Source: Nicotiana tabacum
Taxonomy: Eukaryota; Streptophyta; Magnoliopsida; Solanales; Solanaceae
Length of the DNA: 64,000 nucleotides
Assembly (NCBI RefSeq): GCF_000715075.1
Contig: NC_134082.1
Span: forward strand, 193,925,948-193,989,947
Direction of reading: 5' to 3'
The position numbers and the translations under genes are program-made. The notes under the pieces were generated by a model. The model saw nothing but the letters and a program-made list of their open reading frames with translations, was not told the DNA's origin and searched no databases. This document shows, piece after piece, positions 43,480 to 55,416 of the stretch (position 1 is its first letter; each line of letters begins with the position of its first letter).

Positions 43480-46462
43480 CTCAGTTCAGGGTTGGAGCCC
43501 TAATACCGACTAGCTGGGGAAAGGTTCAGTTTAGGGTTTAAAACAATAACGCCGAACAAAGGAAGAATTCAGTTTAGGGTTTAAAACCCTAATGCTGACT
43601 AAAGGAAAAGGTTCAGTTTAGGGTTTAAAACCCTAATGCTGATTTATGGAAAAGCTCAGTTTAGGGTTTAAAACCCTAATGCTGGCTGCATGGAAAAGCT
43701 CAGTTTAGGGTTTAAAACCCTAATGCTGGCTGAAAGGAAAAAGTTCAGTTTAGGGTTTAAAACCCTAATGCTGACTAAAAGGAAAATTCAGTTTAGGGTT
43801 TAAAACCCTAATGCTGATTGCATGGAAAAGCTCAGTTTAGGGTTTAAAACCCTAATGCTGGCTGAAAGGAAAAAGCTCAGTTTAGGGTTTAAAACCCTAA
43901 TGCTGACTAAAAGGAAAATTCAGTTTAGGGTTTAAAACCCTAATGCTGATTGCATGGAAAAGCTCAGTTTAGGGTTTAAAACCCTAATGCTGGCTGAAAG
44001 GAAAAAGTTCAGTTTAGGGTTTAAAACCCTAATGCTGACTAAAAGGAAAATTCAGTTTAGGGTTTTAAAACCCTAATGCTGATTGCATGGAAAAGCTCAG
44101 TTTAGGGTTTAAAACCCGAATGCTGGCTGAAAAGGAAAAAGTTCAGTTTAGGGTTTAAAACCCTAATGCTGATTGCATGAAAAAGCTCAGTTTAGGGTTT
44201 AAAACCCCAATGCTGGCTGAAAGGAAAAAGTTCAGTTTAGGGTTTAAAACCCTAATGCTGACTAAAAGGAAAATTCAGTTTAGGGTTTAAAACCCTAATA
44301 CTGATTGCATGGAAAAGCTCAGTTTAGGGTTTAAAACCCTAATGCTGGCTGAATGGAAAAGGTTCAGTTTAGGGTTTAAAACCCTAATGCTGACTAAAAG
44401 GAAAATTCAGTTTAGGGTTTAAAACCCTAATGCTGATTGCATGAAAAAGCTCAGTTTAGGGTTTAAAACCCTAATGCTGGCTGAAAGGAAAAAGTTCAGT
44501 TTAGGGTTTAAAACCCTAATGCTGACTAAAAGGAAAATTCAGTTTAGGGTTTAAAACCCTAATGCTGATTGCATGGAAAAGCTCAGTTTAGGGTTTAAAA
44601 CACTAATACTGGCTGAAAGGAAAAGTTCAGTTTAGGGTTTAAAACCCTAATGCTGACTAAAAGGAAAATTCAGTTTAGGGTTTAAAACCCTAATGCTGAT
44701 TGCATGGAAAAGCTCAGTTTAGGGTTTAAAACCCTAATGCTGGCTGAAAAGGAAAAAGTTTAGTTTAGGGTTTAAAACCCTAATGCTGACTAAAAGGAAA
44801 ATTCAGTTTAGGGTTTAAAACCCTAATGCTGATTGCATGAAAAAACTCAGTTTAGGGTTTAAAACCCCAATGCTGGCTGAAAGGAAAAAGTTCAGTTTAG
44901 GGTTTAAAATCCTAATGCTGACTAAAAGGAAAATTCAGTTTAGGGTTTAAAACCCTAATGCTGATTGCATGGAAAAGCTCAGTTTAGGGTTTAAAACCCT
45001 AATGCTGGCTGAATGGAAAAGGTTCAGTTTAGGGTTTAAAACCCTAATGCTGACTAAAAGGAAAATTCAGTTTAGGGTTTAAAACCCTAATGCTGATTGC
45101 ATGAAAAAGCTCAGTTTAGGGTTTAAAACCCTAATGCTGGCTGAATGGAAAAGGTTCAGTTTAGGGTTTAAAACCCTAATGCTGACTAAAAGGAAAATTC
45201 AGTTTAGGGTTTAAAACCCTAATGCTGATTGCATGAAAAAGCTCAGTTTAGGGTTTAAAACCCTAATGCTGGCTGAAAGGAAAAAATTCAGTTTAGGGTT
45301 TAAAACCCTAATGCTGACTAAAAGGAAAATTCAAGTTAGGGTTTAAAACCCTAATGCTGATTGCATGAAAAAGCTCAGTTTAGGGTTAAAACCCTAATGC
45401 TGATTTAATGGAAAAGCTCAGTTTAGGGTTTAAAACCCTAATGCTGGCTGAATGGAAAAGGTTCAGTTTAGGGTTTAAAACCCTAATGCTGACTAAAAGG
45501 AAAATTCAGTTTAGGATTTAAAACCCTAATGTTGATTGCATGAAAAAGCTCAGTTTAGGGTTTAAAACCCTAATGCTGGCTGAAAGGAAAAAGTTCAGTT
45601 TAGGGTTTAAAACCCTAATGCTGACTAAAAGGAAAATTCAGTTTAGGGTTTAAAACCCTAATACTGATTGCATGGAAAAGCTCAGTTTAGGGTTTAAAAC
45701 CCTAATGCTGGCTGAATGGAAAAGGTTCAGTTTAGGGTTTAAAACCCTAATGCTGACTAAAAGGAAAATTCAGTTTAGGGTTTAAAACCCTAATGCTGAT
45801 TGCATGAAAAAGCTCAGTTTAGGGTTTAAAACCCTAATGCTGGCTGAAAGGAAAAAATTCAGTTTAGGGTTTAAAACCCTAATGCTGACTAAAAGGAAAA
45901 TTCAGTTTAGGGTTTAAAACCCTAATGCTGATTGCATGGAAAAGCTCAGTTTATGGTTTAAAACCCTAATGCTGGCTGAAAAGGAAAAAGTTCAGTTTAG
46001 GGTTTAAAACCCTAATGCTGACTAAAAGGAAAATTCAGTTTAGGGTTTAAAACCCTAATGCTGATTGCATGAAAAAGCTCAGTTTAGGGTTTAAAACCCC
46101 AATGCTGGCTGAAAGGAAAAAGTTCAGTTTAGGGTTTAAAACCCTGATGCTGACTAAAAGGAAAATTCAGTTTAGAGTTTAAAACCCTAATGCTGATTGC
46201 ATGGAAAAGCTCAGTTTAGGGTTTAAAACCCTAATGCTGGCTGAAAAGGAAAAAGTTCAGTTTAGGGTTTAAAACCCTAATGCTGACTAAAAGGAAAATT
46301 CAGTTTAGGGTTTAAAACCCTAATGCTGATTGCATGGAAAAGCTCAGTTTAGGGTTTAAAACCCTAATGTTGGCTGAAAGGAAAAGTTCAGTTTAGGGTT
46401 TAAAACCCTAATGCTGACTAAAGGAAAAATTCAGTTTAGGGTTTAAAACCCTAATGCTGATT
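43480..46462 (-). repeat. Telobox-palindrome satellite array 2 (about 3.0 kb)
   Basis: Same 43-45-bp monomers and three-monomer higher-order order as array 1, about 68 monomers by length. First and last units are the same in both arrays (the outer unit has GGGTTGGAGCCCTAATACC; the inner end runs into GATTGGCTGGGG), so the arrays are homologous and differ by internal gain or loss. Confidence 0.97.
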
Positions 46463-47656
46463 GGCTGGGGATAAATCTCGAGAATACTACATGATCTATT
46501 TTTTTGAGTTTTCTTGTTTTAATAGAAGATAAAAGGGAGTTTCGTGGAAGCTTACCTTTCGAGTGAATTCATCATTGCCGAAGTACTTCCTGCACCAGTG
46601 TACCTTCTTCTTTGGGCGACACCTGCTTCTTGCATGGTTGTCTTGGATTAGACATGTTTCAACCTTTCTGACAAAGAATCATTTGTTAGTTCGGAAATGA
46701 CGGTCGGTTTGGTGACCTTGATCGTTCTTGTTGCTTTGTTGCGTCCTTATTTCTGTTGTGAAATTCCGCCATTGATTTGATTCGAATGGCGAAACCCTTT
46801 AGACTTCTCAGCCTTGTATTTCTAGATTTTCTGCGATGATTTGCCTCGTAAGGCCTCTTTACTTTTTCTTTTTTTTTTTGTGTCCCGTTTTGATCGGAGG
46901 TTCTCAACGGGGATTCTATTGGAGGTATTCTGCGGGCATTTGTGCAAAAGGAACCTCTGTGGGGGGAATATTTACAAAGTGGATTCTTTGTGCGGATTCT
47001 GTACAATGGGGTATGCTGGGTATTTTGTTTCAAAACGAGTTTCCCAGGGTTTGTTGGGGTAAGCTTGTTGGGGAATATTTACAAAGGGACTCGCTGGGGA
47101 TGTGCTGAGGAAATTTTAACGGGGATTTTTATTTTATTTTTTTGTATTAGGGGGACTCTATGGGAGATTGTACAAAAGGAGAGACTCTGTGGGGATTTGT
47201 ACAGGTGGAGACTCTGTGGGGATTTGTCCGAAGGCGGACTTGCTGGGGAAGATTTCTCTCTTTCCTCTTTACTTTAAAACACCATCAAATGTCATGATTC
47301 ATCAGGCTTGGGCAATCGTACCAACGAAATGAGGCGCTTTCCTTCATGAGATGGGATTCCGTGCAACCAAACCTGCCACCTGCCCTTTCCGGTGTGTCCT
47401 GAACTCGGGGTTAAAACACAAAAGGGATTCGAAATAAACAAATAAAGGAGAAAACAAATCAGAAAAAGAGTGTCCTTTTTAGGACGAGAAAGACTTATCT
47501 GAGGAAGATGACGCTGGCTTTAAATGACATGACATGCTTTTTGGACTGGACGTCTGACCTTCTAAGAACTTGCGTTTTCCTAAACCAGAACGGATCTGTG
47601 ATTCCAAACCGGTGGCACTTTGCCGAAGCCTTCTTGGGGTGGAGTCATTCTTTTTC

Positions 47657-47818
47657 GGCCAACAGCGCCCTTTGCGGGTTTTCGCTGGCTGACCTCTCTC
47701 ATTTCTCTTCCTGTCATCGCTTGATAGCACTCTTTGCGGGTTTTTACTAAACAAGCTCTCTCATTTTGGTTTCTCTGCTCCCGTTGCCTCGTGGTGCCCG
47801 AAGGTTTTCACCGCCGAG
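47657..47818 (-). repeat. Triple covarying hairpins, interior 2
   Basis: Copies at 47657-47694, 47720-47755 and 47788-47818, with the same three stems as interior 1 and only loop substitutions (for example GCGAG to GCGGG on the plus strand). Confidence 0.6.
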
Positions 47819-48032
47819 ACTCTCTCATTTTATCTCTCTCAATTCAGAGTGTGCTGGTCTCCATTTGTGACGCTTATTGGTTCCCCACCATATTTGGTAA
47901 TTGATTTGGAGGCTTGTGCTTGGTAAAGAGAAGTAGATGATACTAACTTCTCAACTGCTCGACGTGCCCCGGTTTTCAATTCCAGGGTGAATGGGATTTT
48001 ATTGTTGGTGTGACTGAACCTCAGGGAGAGGC

Positions 48033-48071
48033 TGCCTACGTATCCTTTCGGAATCAAGTCAAACGTAGTTC
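48033..48071 (-). promoter_or_regulatory. GAACTAC/GTAGGCA hairpin motif, post-pol copy (interior 2)
   Basis: Identical to 30944-30982; 145 nt after the pol stop at 48216-48218. Confidence 0.6.
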
Positions 48072-48215
48072 AGGCCTCAATCAATGTTTTGTTTTGTTTT
48101 TTTTTGTTTTGTAAGCGGCTCAAAAATTGGTAGAGAGAATTGGGTAGTGTTTGGGGAGTAGTGGGGAACAAAACCTTCGCCAGTTTCAAATGTGTCAGGA
48201 CCACTGGAGTATGAT

Positions 48216-48335
48216 TTAGACGTAGTATCTCTTGACTGCATCTGCATTTACTGCTGTGTCGGGGTCATTTCCTTCAATATCTCCTAGATACAATGCTCCT
48301 CTTGGTAATATCTTCCTTACGATGTATGGGCCTTT
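48216..48335 (-). pseudogene. pol: Integrase C-terminal tail, interior 2
   Basis: About 40 codons after an in-frame TGA at 48336-48338 (TGG in interior 1). Continues KGPYIV to KRYYV and the stop at 48216-48218. Confidence 0.85.
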
Positions 48336-49472
48336 TCAATTCGGAGCAAACTTCCCTTTTGCTTCCTCATGATGCGGCAGAATACGCCTCAGTACCAATT
48401 GTCCTACTTCGAAATTCCGGGGTCGGACTTTCTTGTTGTAAGCACGGGCCATCCTTCGTTGGTATAACTGTCCGTGACAAACTGCGGCCATCCGCTTTTC
48501 ATCAATCAACGTCAATTGCTCTAACCGAGTCTTGACCCACTCGCTGTCCTCGATTTCTGCTTCGACAATGATTCGAAGCGAAGGAATTTCTACCTCTGCC
48601 GGTATTACAGCCTCGGTCCCATAAACCAAAAGATAAGGAGTCGCTCCCACCGATGTGCGTACCGTAGTGCGGTACCCCAATAATGCAAGTGGTAACTGCT
48701 CATGCCACTGTCGGGAACTTTGGATGGTCTTCCTCAAAATCTTCTTGATGTTTTTGTTTGCCGCTTCCACAACACCATTGGCCTTTGGCTGATAAGGCGT
48801 GGAATTCCTATGCGTTATTCTGAATTGCTCGCATACGTCTCCCATTAAGTGACTGTTCAAGTTTGATGCGTTATCTGTAATGATAGTCGCAGGAATACCG
48901 AAGTGACAGATAAGATTTGAGTGTACAAAATCCACCACAGCTTTCTTAATGACCGACTTGAGGGTGATAGCCTCTACCCATTTTGTGAAGTAGTCTATGG
49001 CAACCAGTATAAACCTGTGTCCATTCGAGGCCTTTGGTTCAATTGGTCCAATGACATCCATGCCCCAAGCGACAAATGGCCAAGGTGCGGACATGGGATG
49101 CAGTTCCGTGGGAGGTGCATGAATAAAATCACCGTGCACCTGACACTGATGACATTTCCGAACGAAGCTAAAGCAATCCTTTTCCATGGTCATCCAGTAG
49201 TAGCCTGCTCTAAGGATTTTCTTCGCTAAGACATACCCGTTCATGTGAGGTCCGCACACACCTGCGTGTACTTCGTGCATGATCTTTCTCGCTTCCTCGA
49301 TATCGACACACCTTAGGAGATTGAGGTCCGGGGTCCTCTTATATAACAATTCACCGCTCAAAAAGAAACCACTTGCATGTCGCCTAATGGTCCTCTTTTG
49401 ATCTCCAGTAGCGTGCTCGGGGTATTCTTGCGTCTTCAGGAACCTCTTGATGTCATGGTACCAAGGCTGCAT
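48336..49472 (-). pseudogene. pol: Integrase, interior 2
   Basis: 378-aa frame, the longest integrase piece in the window: zinc-binding His/Cys motif, Asp139, Asp200, Glu236 (D,D35E) and most of the C-terminal domain with GYRTTVRTSVGATPYLLVYG. It lacks only about 40 C-terminal residues owing to TGA 48336-48338. It starts at an ATG lying in the overlap with the upstream aRNH frame, and is offset from it exactly as in interior 1. Confidence 0.92.
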
Positions 49473-50751
49473 ATTTTATTCCTGCCTCGATTACACTGCA
49501 GTAACCGTGTCTTTCCTTGATTTGGATTTCCAAAGGATCGACGTGGGTGTTGCCTGGGTAGGGTAGCATTGAAGCCAAAGTAGCAAGTGCATCTGCCAGT
49601 TCATTGTGACACCTCGGAATATACCTAAACTCTATTGAGGTAAAGCGCTTGCTGAGGTCCTCCACATGTTGTCGGTATGGGATAAGTTTGACATCCCGAG
49701 TTTCCCATTCACCTTGGACTTGTCGGATAATCAGGTCAGAATCTCCCATAATCAGTAAGTCTTCAACATCCTGATCGATTGCCATATGCATGCCCATAAT
49801 GCAGGCTTCATACTCAGCTGTATTATTTGTGCAAAAGAAACGAAGTCTAGCTGTGGCGGGATAATGCTGACCAGAAGGCGAGATCAAAATTGCCCCAATC
49901 CCTACACCCTTGGCGTTCACGGCTCCGTCAAAGAACATCTTCCAAACATGAGCTTCCTCCGAGATCACTTCTACGGTGTTTACCTCTTCATCTGGAAAGT
50001 AGGTATCCAATGGCTGGTATTCCTCATCGACCGGATTTTCGGCCAAATGATCTGCTAATGCCTGGGCTTTCATTGTCGTGCGAGTGACATAAACTATGTC
50101 GAATTCCGTAAGCAAGATTTGCCATTTAGCCAGTCTCCCAGTAGGCATTGGTTTCTGAAATATGTACTTCAAAGGATCCAACCTGCTTATGAGGAACGTA
50201 GTGTGGGCTTGGAGATAATGTCTCAGCTTTTGAGCAACCCATGTGAGAGCGCAGCATGTCCTTTCCAGCAGAGTGTATTTGGCCTCGTAGCCGGTGAATT
50301 TCTTGCTCAAGTAGTAAATTGCTTGCTCCTTCTTTCCGGTTACGTCGTGTTGCCCGAGGACGCAACCGAAAGAGTTCTCCAAGACTGTCAGATACAAGAA
50401 AAGTGGCCTCCCTGGTTCTGGAGGGACCAAGACTGGGGGATTCGAAAGGTATTCTTTGACTTTATCAAAGGCTTCTTGACACTCAGTTGTCCATTTGATC
50501 GCCGCATCTTTCCTTAAAAGCTTGAATATGGGCTCACACGTGCTTGTCAGCTGGGCAATGAACCGACTGATGTAATTCAACCTGCCCAATAGACTCATCA
50601 CGTCTTTCTTTGTTCTCGGGGGAGGTAGATCTCTGATGGATTTTATCTTAGTTGGATCTAGCTCGATTCCTCTCCTGCTTACGATGAAGCCCAAAAGTTT
50701 TCCCGACGGAACTCCGAAAGCGCATTTGGCTGGGTTTAGCTTCCAAGTCAT
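49453..50751 (-). pseudogene. pol: RT C-terminus, RNase H and intact aRNH, interior 2
   Basis: 432-aa frame. Residues about 1-100 are the RT thumb/connection (LGFIVSRRGIELDPTKI); about 100-215 the degenerate first RNase H; about 265-405 a complete archaeal-type RNase H with FFDGA, NNTAEYEA, GDSDLI and NELADAL, so all four acidic positions are present. It is out of frame with the RT N-terminus because of one extra base near 50743, and stops at 49453-49455, where integrase begins in another frame. Confidence 0.92.
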
Positions 50752-51671
50752 ACTTCCTTAATCTCTCGAAGAATTTCCTCAAGTCTTGGATGTGATTATC
50801 CTGCGTCCTGGACTTGACTATCACGTCGTCCACGTACACCTCTATTTCCTGGTGCATCATGTCATGGAAAATGGCAGTCATGGCCCTCATGTAAGTAGCC
50901 CCAGCATTCTTCAGACCAAATGGCATGACCCGGTAACAGTAAGTGCCCCAAGGCGTGGTGAAGGCAGTTTTCTCGGCGTCCCTTTCATCCATCAGTACCT
51001 GATGATACCCAGCATAACAATCTACAAAAGACTGTATCTCGTGTTTGGCACAATTATCAACGAGGATGTGGATGTTGGGCAGCGGGAAATTATCTTTAGG
51101 ACTTGCTCTGTTCAGATCTCTGTAATCTACACATACCCGAGTTTTCCCGTCCTTTTTTGGTACTGGAACCACATTCGCCAACCATGTTGTATATTGGACT
51201 ACCCGGATCACTCCTGTTTTCAGCTGCTTGGTGATCTCCTCTTTAATCTTGTCACTGACCTCAGTTTTGAACTTTCGTTGCTTTTGTTGAACTGGAGGAC
51301 AATCAGGATGAATCGGCAATTTATGAACCACTAGATCAACACCTAGTCCCGGCATGTCATCATATGACCAAGCAAACACGTCTTTGAATTCAAGAAGAAG
51401 TTGAATTATCGCCTCTCGCGTTTTCTTGTCCGTGTGAATGCTTATCTTGGTCTCCCGGATTTCTTCTGGGGTTCCTAAATTTACCGGTTCAGTGTCATTC
51501 AGATTTGGCTTAGGTTTATTCTCGAAATATTCCAACTCTCGGTTTATCTCCCTAAAAGCCTCTCCCGCATCATATTCGGGTTCTGGGTTCATTAGTTCGC
51601 AGTTAAATAACTCATTGTGATCTGGGCGTGAAGTCTGCAAGCATGTCATATTTAAAGCCGCATTATTAGGA
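50648..51671 (-). pseudogene. pol: RT N-terminal and catalytic part, interior 2
   Basis: 333-aa frame from ATG 51649, entered by splicing at 51671. Contains VDYRDLNRASP, PFGLKNAGATY and YVDD. After YDLEAK the frame diverges because of one extra C near 50743 (interior 1 reads YDLKLNPAKCAFG through this point), so the RT is split. Confidence 0.92.
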
Positions 51672-51883
51672 CTGAAAAGGAAGATAAAAGGAAAAATAAT
51701 AAAAATCAGAACAAAAGAAAGAATAGGAAAGCAATGATGATTTTTTTTATATTTTCTTTAGAAAGTTGGAAGACAACAATGTTTACAACTAGGAATTCAA
51801 AGCAACAATTTAAAAGAAGAAAACGTTCAAGTTATGTCCTGGAGATAACTTGTGACACAGGAAAGGTGGCAGGACAGGTCTAC
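51672..51883 (-). other. Predicted 212-nt intron, interior 2
   Basis: Same length, donor and acceptor as the interior 1 intron, with a few substitutions inside. In this copy a TAA at 51925-51927 ends the gag-pro frame about 14 codons before the donor, so splicing alone would not restore the fusion. Confidence 0.78.
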
Positions 51884-54800
51884 CCGGACTTCCGTCTAGT
51901 CGGGAATGGCGTGGCTTCCCAGTTTTAAAGTTGGGCGCTCGGCCCCATGTACAGCATTTCAGCAGTGCTTGTGCCTTCACCTGGTTGAACCATGTGGACC
52001 TCGTAGAGCATCTCTCTCATTGCCCCACATATCTCCTCGATTTCCTCAGCTGTGAAGACCTCATCATCTTCTTCTTCAATGTACCTCGGCCTTATGAAAG
52101 TTGCGTATAAATCCGGCAGTGGTCGTGGTAACTTCCAACCCTTATTTTTCCTTTTCTTTGCCCACTCTTCGTCTGATGGAGTAGGTTTGAAACCTAGTCC
52201 AAAAGGTTTCTTGATGATTGGCAAAGTAATGGGTTCTGTTATTCCCTGAAGGGTTCGCCCAAGCCCCTTCCCTGGCCTAAATCCATGCCGGATCATCTCT
52301 TTGGCCACCATAAACGAGGCGTTAGACAGGAAAGGCTGGGGGCAGGGCATTCCCTCTTCGTGCTGCTCTGCCAGTACAATCTCGAAAGCTTGATAGACCG
52401 TATGTTCGCTTCCTTCTCTCGGTTCAAGGTACGGGATGGATGGGTCTCGATAAATGGCATGCTCATCTTCCCCATGGACCACGATCTCTCGGTCTTTGTA
52501 CTCGAACTTCACCATCTGGTGAAGAGTGGAAGGAACGGCTCCTGCCGCATGGATCCAAGGTCTGCCAAGGAGAAAATTGTAGGATGTGTCCACGTCGATC
52601 ACCTGGAAGGTGACTCGAAATTCGACTGGTCTTATGAACAACAACAGGTCTATTTCTCCCATGGTATCTCTCTTGATGTCGTCGAAAGCTCTTACGCAGA
52701 CATTGTTGGGTCGGATTCTTCCTGTCCCAATTTTCATTCTTTGTAGCGTGGAAAGCGGGAAAATGTCAACACCTGATCCCCCATCCAACATTACCCGCTT
52801 GACATAGTAGTCCTCGCATTTAACTGTTAAATGCAAGGCCTTGTTGTGTGCTGCTCCTTCCGGGGGTAAATCATTTTTGCTGAAAGAGATTTGGTTGACG
52901 ACGAAGAATCTTTCTGTCATCCGCTCTAGTTGCTCCACCGAGGTTTCGACCGGTACATATGCTTCATTCAGGGTTTTCAGCAGGATCTTTTGATGCTCGG
53001 TCGACCTCATCAATAATGACAGCATGGATACTTGCTCAGGGTACTTGCTCAGCTGATCTATCACTTCGTAATCCGGCATCTTCATTTGTTGGAAGAACAC
53101 TTCCGCTTCTTCAACACTCACGGGCTTCTTTGGAGCGAAGCGCCTTTGTGTGGCATTGTTCAGTTCTTGGGTATTTGAATACCTTCCAATGAAAGTATTT
53201 TCTGGAAGTTCTCCCATGACCTCTTTACCTTTGTGCATTACCAAAGTCTTTTGATAATTCCACGGTACTGTGGACGGGTTGGTCATTGGCTTTTGTGGCA
53301 CGCGTCCGATAACCACTGGCTCATTCAACCGAGGTGGTTGAATCTTCCCCCGGACCACATAGGCCCCTTTCGGCACGTACATAGGTTTTGTCTTTTTTAT
53401 CCCGAAGTTCTGCGTCTTCTCAGCTCGACCTCGTGGTATGTAAAGAACTTCATTTTTTACAGGGACCACTTTCTTCTCTATCTTCTTTTCAGGCTTGCTC
53501 TTTATAGCCTTGGCCTCCTCCCCCTTTTTTGGTTTCTGGTCTATTTCAGGCCTCTTCCCCGTGTCGACAATGGCAATTATGACTTTCAGAGCAGGGTCGA
53601 ACTCTTTGTCTTCACAAATCATTCCGATCAGCGGCCCATTATTGTGAGCGGGCAATGGATTGTTAGTCACATTCGGGATCTCTTCGTCCTTTAGCACTAT
53701 TTTCCCCTGCTCTATCAAATTTTCGACCACTCTTTTCAATGACCAGCAGTCGTTTGTATCATGTCCCTCGGCCCCTGAATGATAGGCGCATCTGACTCCA
53801 GCTTTGTAAGAAGGTGACGTTGGGTTTTGCCTCGTTTGAGGGATTGGCTGTAAGAAACCCAACTGGACTAGCTTCGAGAACAAAGTAGAGTATTGTTCAC
53901 CGATGGGCGTGAAAGTTCGCCTTCGAGGTGGCTCCTGGGGGCGGTAGTTATTCTGCGGGGGTTGTGGGTTATAGTGGTTGCGGTAAGGAGGCTGGTTTCT
54001 GGGAGGTGGAGCTGGGCCTCGGTTGGCTTGTTGTGGTGGATGGTTATAAGGTTGGGCATTCATGACCATATAAGGTTGATGAGCATATGCCAAATTTGAG
54101 TGGGGGTAGTAGTGTTGTGGGGCTCTTTCCGGAAAATGGGGCCTGGGATGACGATACTCCCTTGCTTCCGAGGCTGCCATAGTCGTTTCTTCCTTCTTCT
54201 TTCCCCTTGTCGTTCCTCCAGACCCGCTTTGGACGGCCTGGGAAGTTGCCCTTATGGCTGCTTGACTCAGAATCCTACCCGTTTTCAACCCATTTTCCAC
54301 CATCTCTCCAATCTTGATCGCTTTCGCGAATGGCTTACCCATGGCCGACATCATGTTTTGGAAATAGTCAGACTCTTGAGCCTGGAGAAAGGTAGTGACC
54401 ATTTCCACTTCATCCATGGGAGGCTTTACTCTCGACGCCTGTTCACGCCACTTAATAGCATATTCTCTAAAGCTTTCCGAAGGTTTCTTCTTCAAATTCG
54501 ACAGAGAGTTTCGGTCTGGCACAATGTCGATGTTATACTGGAATTGTTTTACAAAATCTCTGGCGAGATCATCCCATATATGCCATCGAGACATTTCCTG
54601 ATCCATATACCATTCCGAAGCTATCCTTACTAGACTTTCCCCAAAATATGCCATTAGCAGTTCTTCTTTTCCACCGGCTCCCCGCAATTGGTTGCAGTAT
54701 TTCTTAAGATGTGCAATGGGGTCACCGTGCCCATCGTATTTCTAGAACTTTGGGGTCTTGAAACCCATTGGCAGGTGCACGTGAGGGAACATGCACAGGT

Positions 54801-55416
54801 CGGCGTAAGAGACGCTCTTTTGTCTGCTCAATCCTTGCATATTCTTCAGACTTTGTTCAAGGCTTCTCATTCTTTTGGCAATCTCATTTTGTTCTGCAAT
54901 TCTGGGGTTCTGATCCTGCCCTGGTGCAAGCTCGCACTGGGGCGGTAGAGGATTAGTACTGGTAGCGAACCTAGTTGGTTCCATTGAGAATGATGGTGCT
55001 TGGAATGTAAAAGAGGATGAGTCAAAGCTTGGCTTGTACGTGGTAGGCTGTGCCGTAACCGGGCAAGGCGATGCAGTAAAGATGCTCATGCTTGCATCAG
55101 TGGCCGACATTCGGGGATGAGGCTCAGAGGGCGATCCAGCAGAGAAGGCTGAGGTGGCTGGGTACCCGAATGGGGTAGCAGGATAATTTATGGGGACATT
55201 AGAAGTCCCGCTTGACCTGGATAATAATTCAGGGAATCCGGGGACGACACTTGGCGGCTCTTTTCCATTGTTCCAGTCGTCCAGCATTTCCAACATGTGG
55301 AGCCGTAGGATTCTATTTTCCTCCGCAGTTGCGGATTCAGATGGGAGGACGGCTGAGATCGAGCTTTCCTCGGAAACAGGGATTGTTTGCAATGGAATTT
55401 CTGAAGACATTTCCAC
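51884..55416 (-). pseudogene. gag: gag-protease of interior 2, two stop codons
   Basis: One continuous frame broken by TAG at 54742-54744 (after GFKTPKF) and TAA at 51925-51927. First ATG is 55410, but the frame is open further upstream, so the start is uncertain. Order: Ser/Pro-rich N-terminus with a short coiled coil; Gag core (EWYMDQEMSRWHIWDDLARD, KPSESFREYAIKWREQASRV); Pro/Tyr/Asn-rich linker; zinc knuckle at 53746-53790 of form CX2HX5HX4C, with His replacing the second Cys; Lys-rich linker; aspartic protease LDGGSG (about residue 635 of the 920-aa part); G-patch-like HGFRPGKGLGRTLQGI (about residues 797-812). Gag packages the RNA; the protease cuts the polyprotein. Confidence 0.92.

Larger units (their letters stand above)
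46463..48215 (-). other. 3' UTR of interior 2, between pol and array
   Basis: 1.75 kb, equivalent to 29381-31128 with a few small indels. No gene. Same post-pol motif, triple hairpins and primer-site-complementary repeats. Confidence 0.7.
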
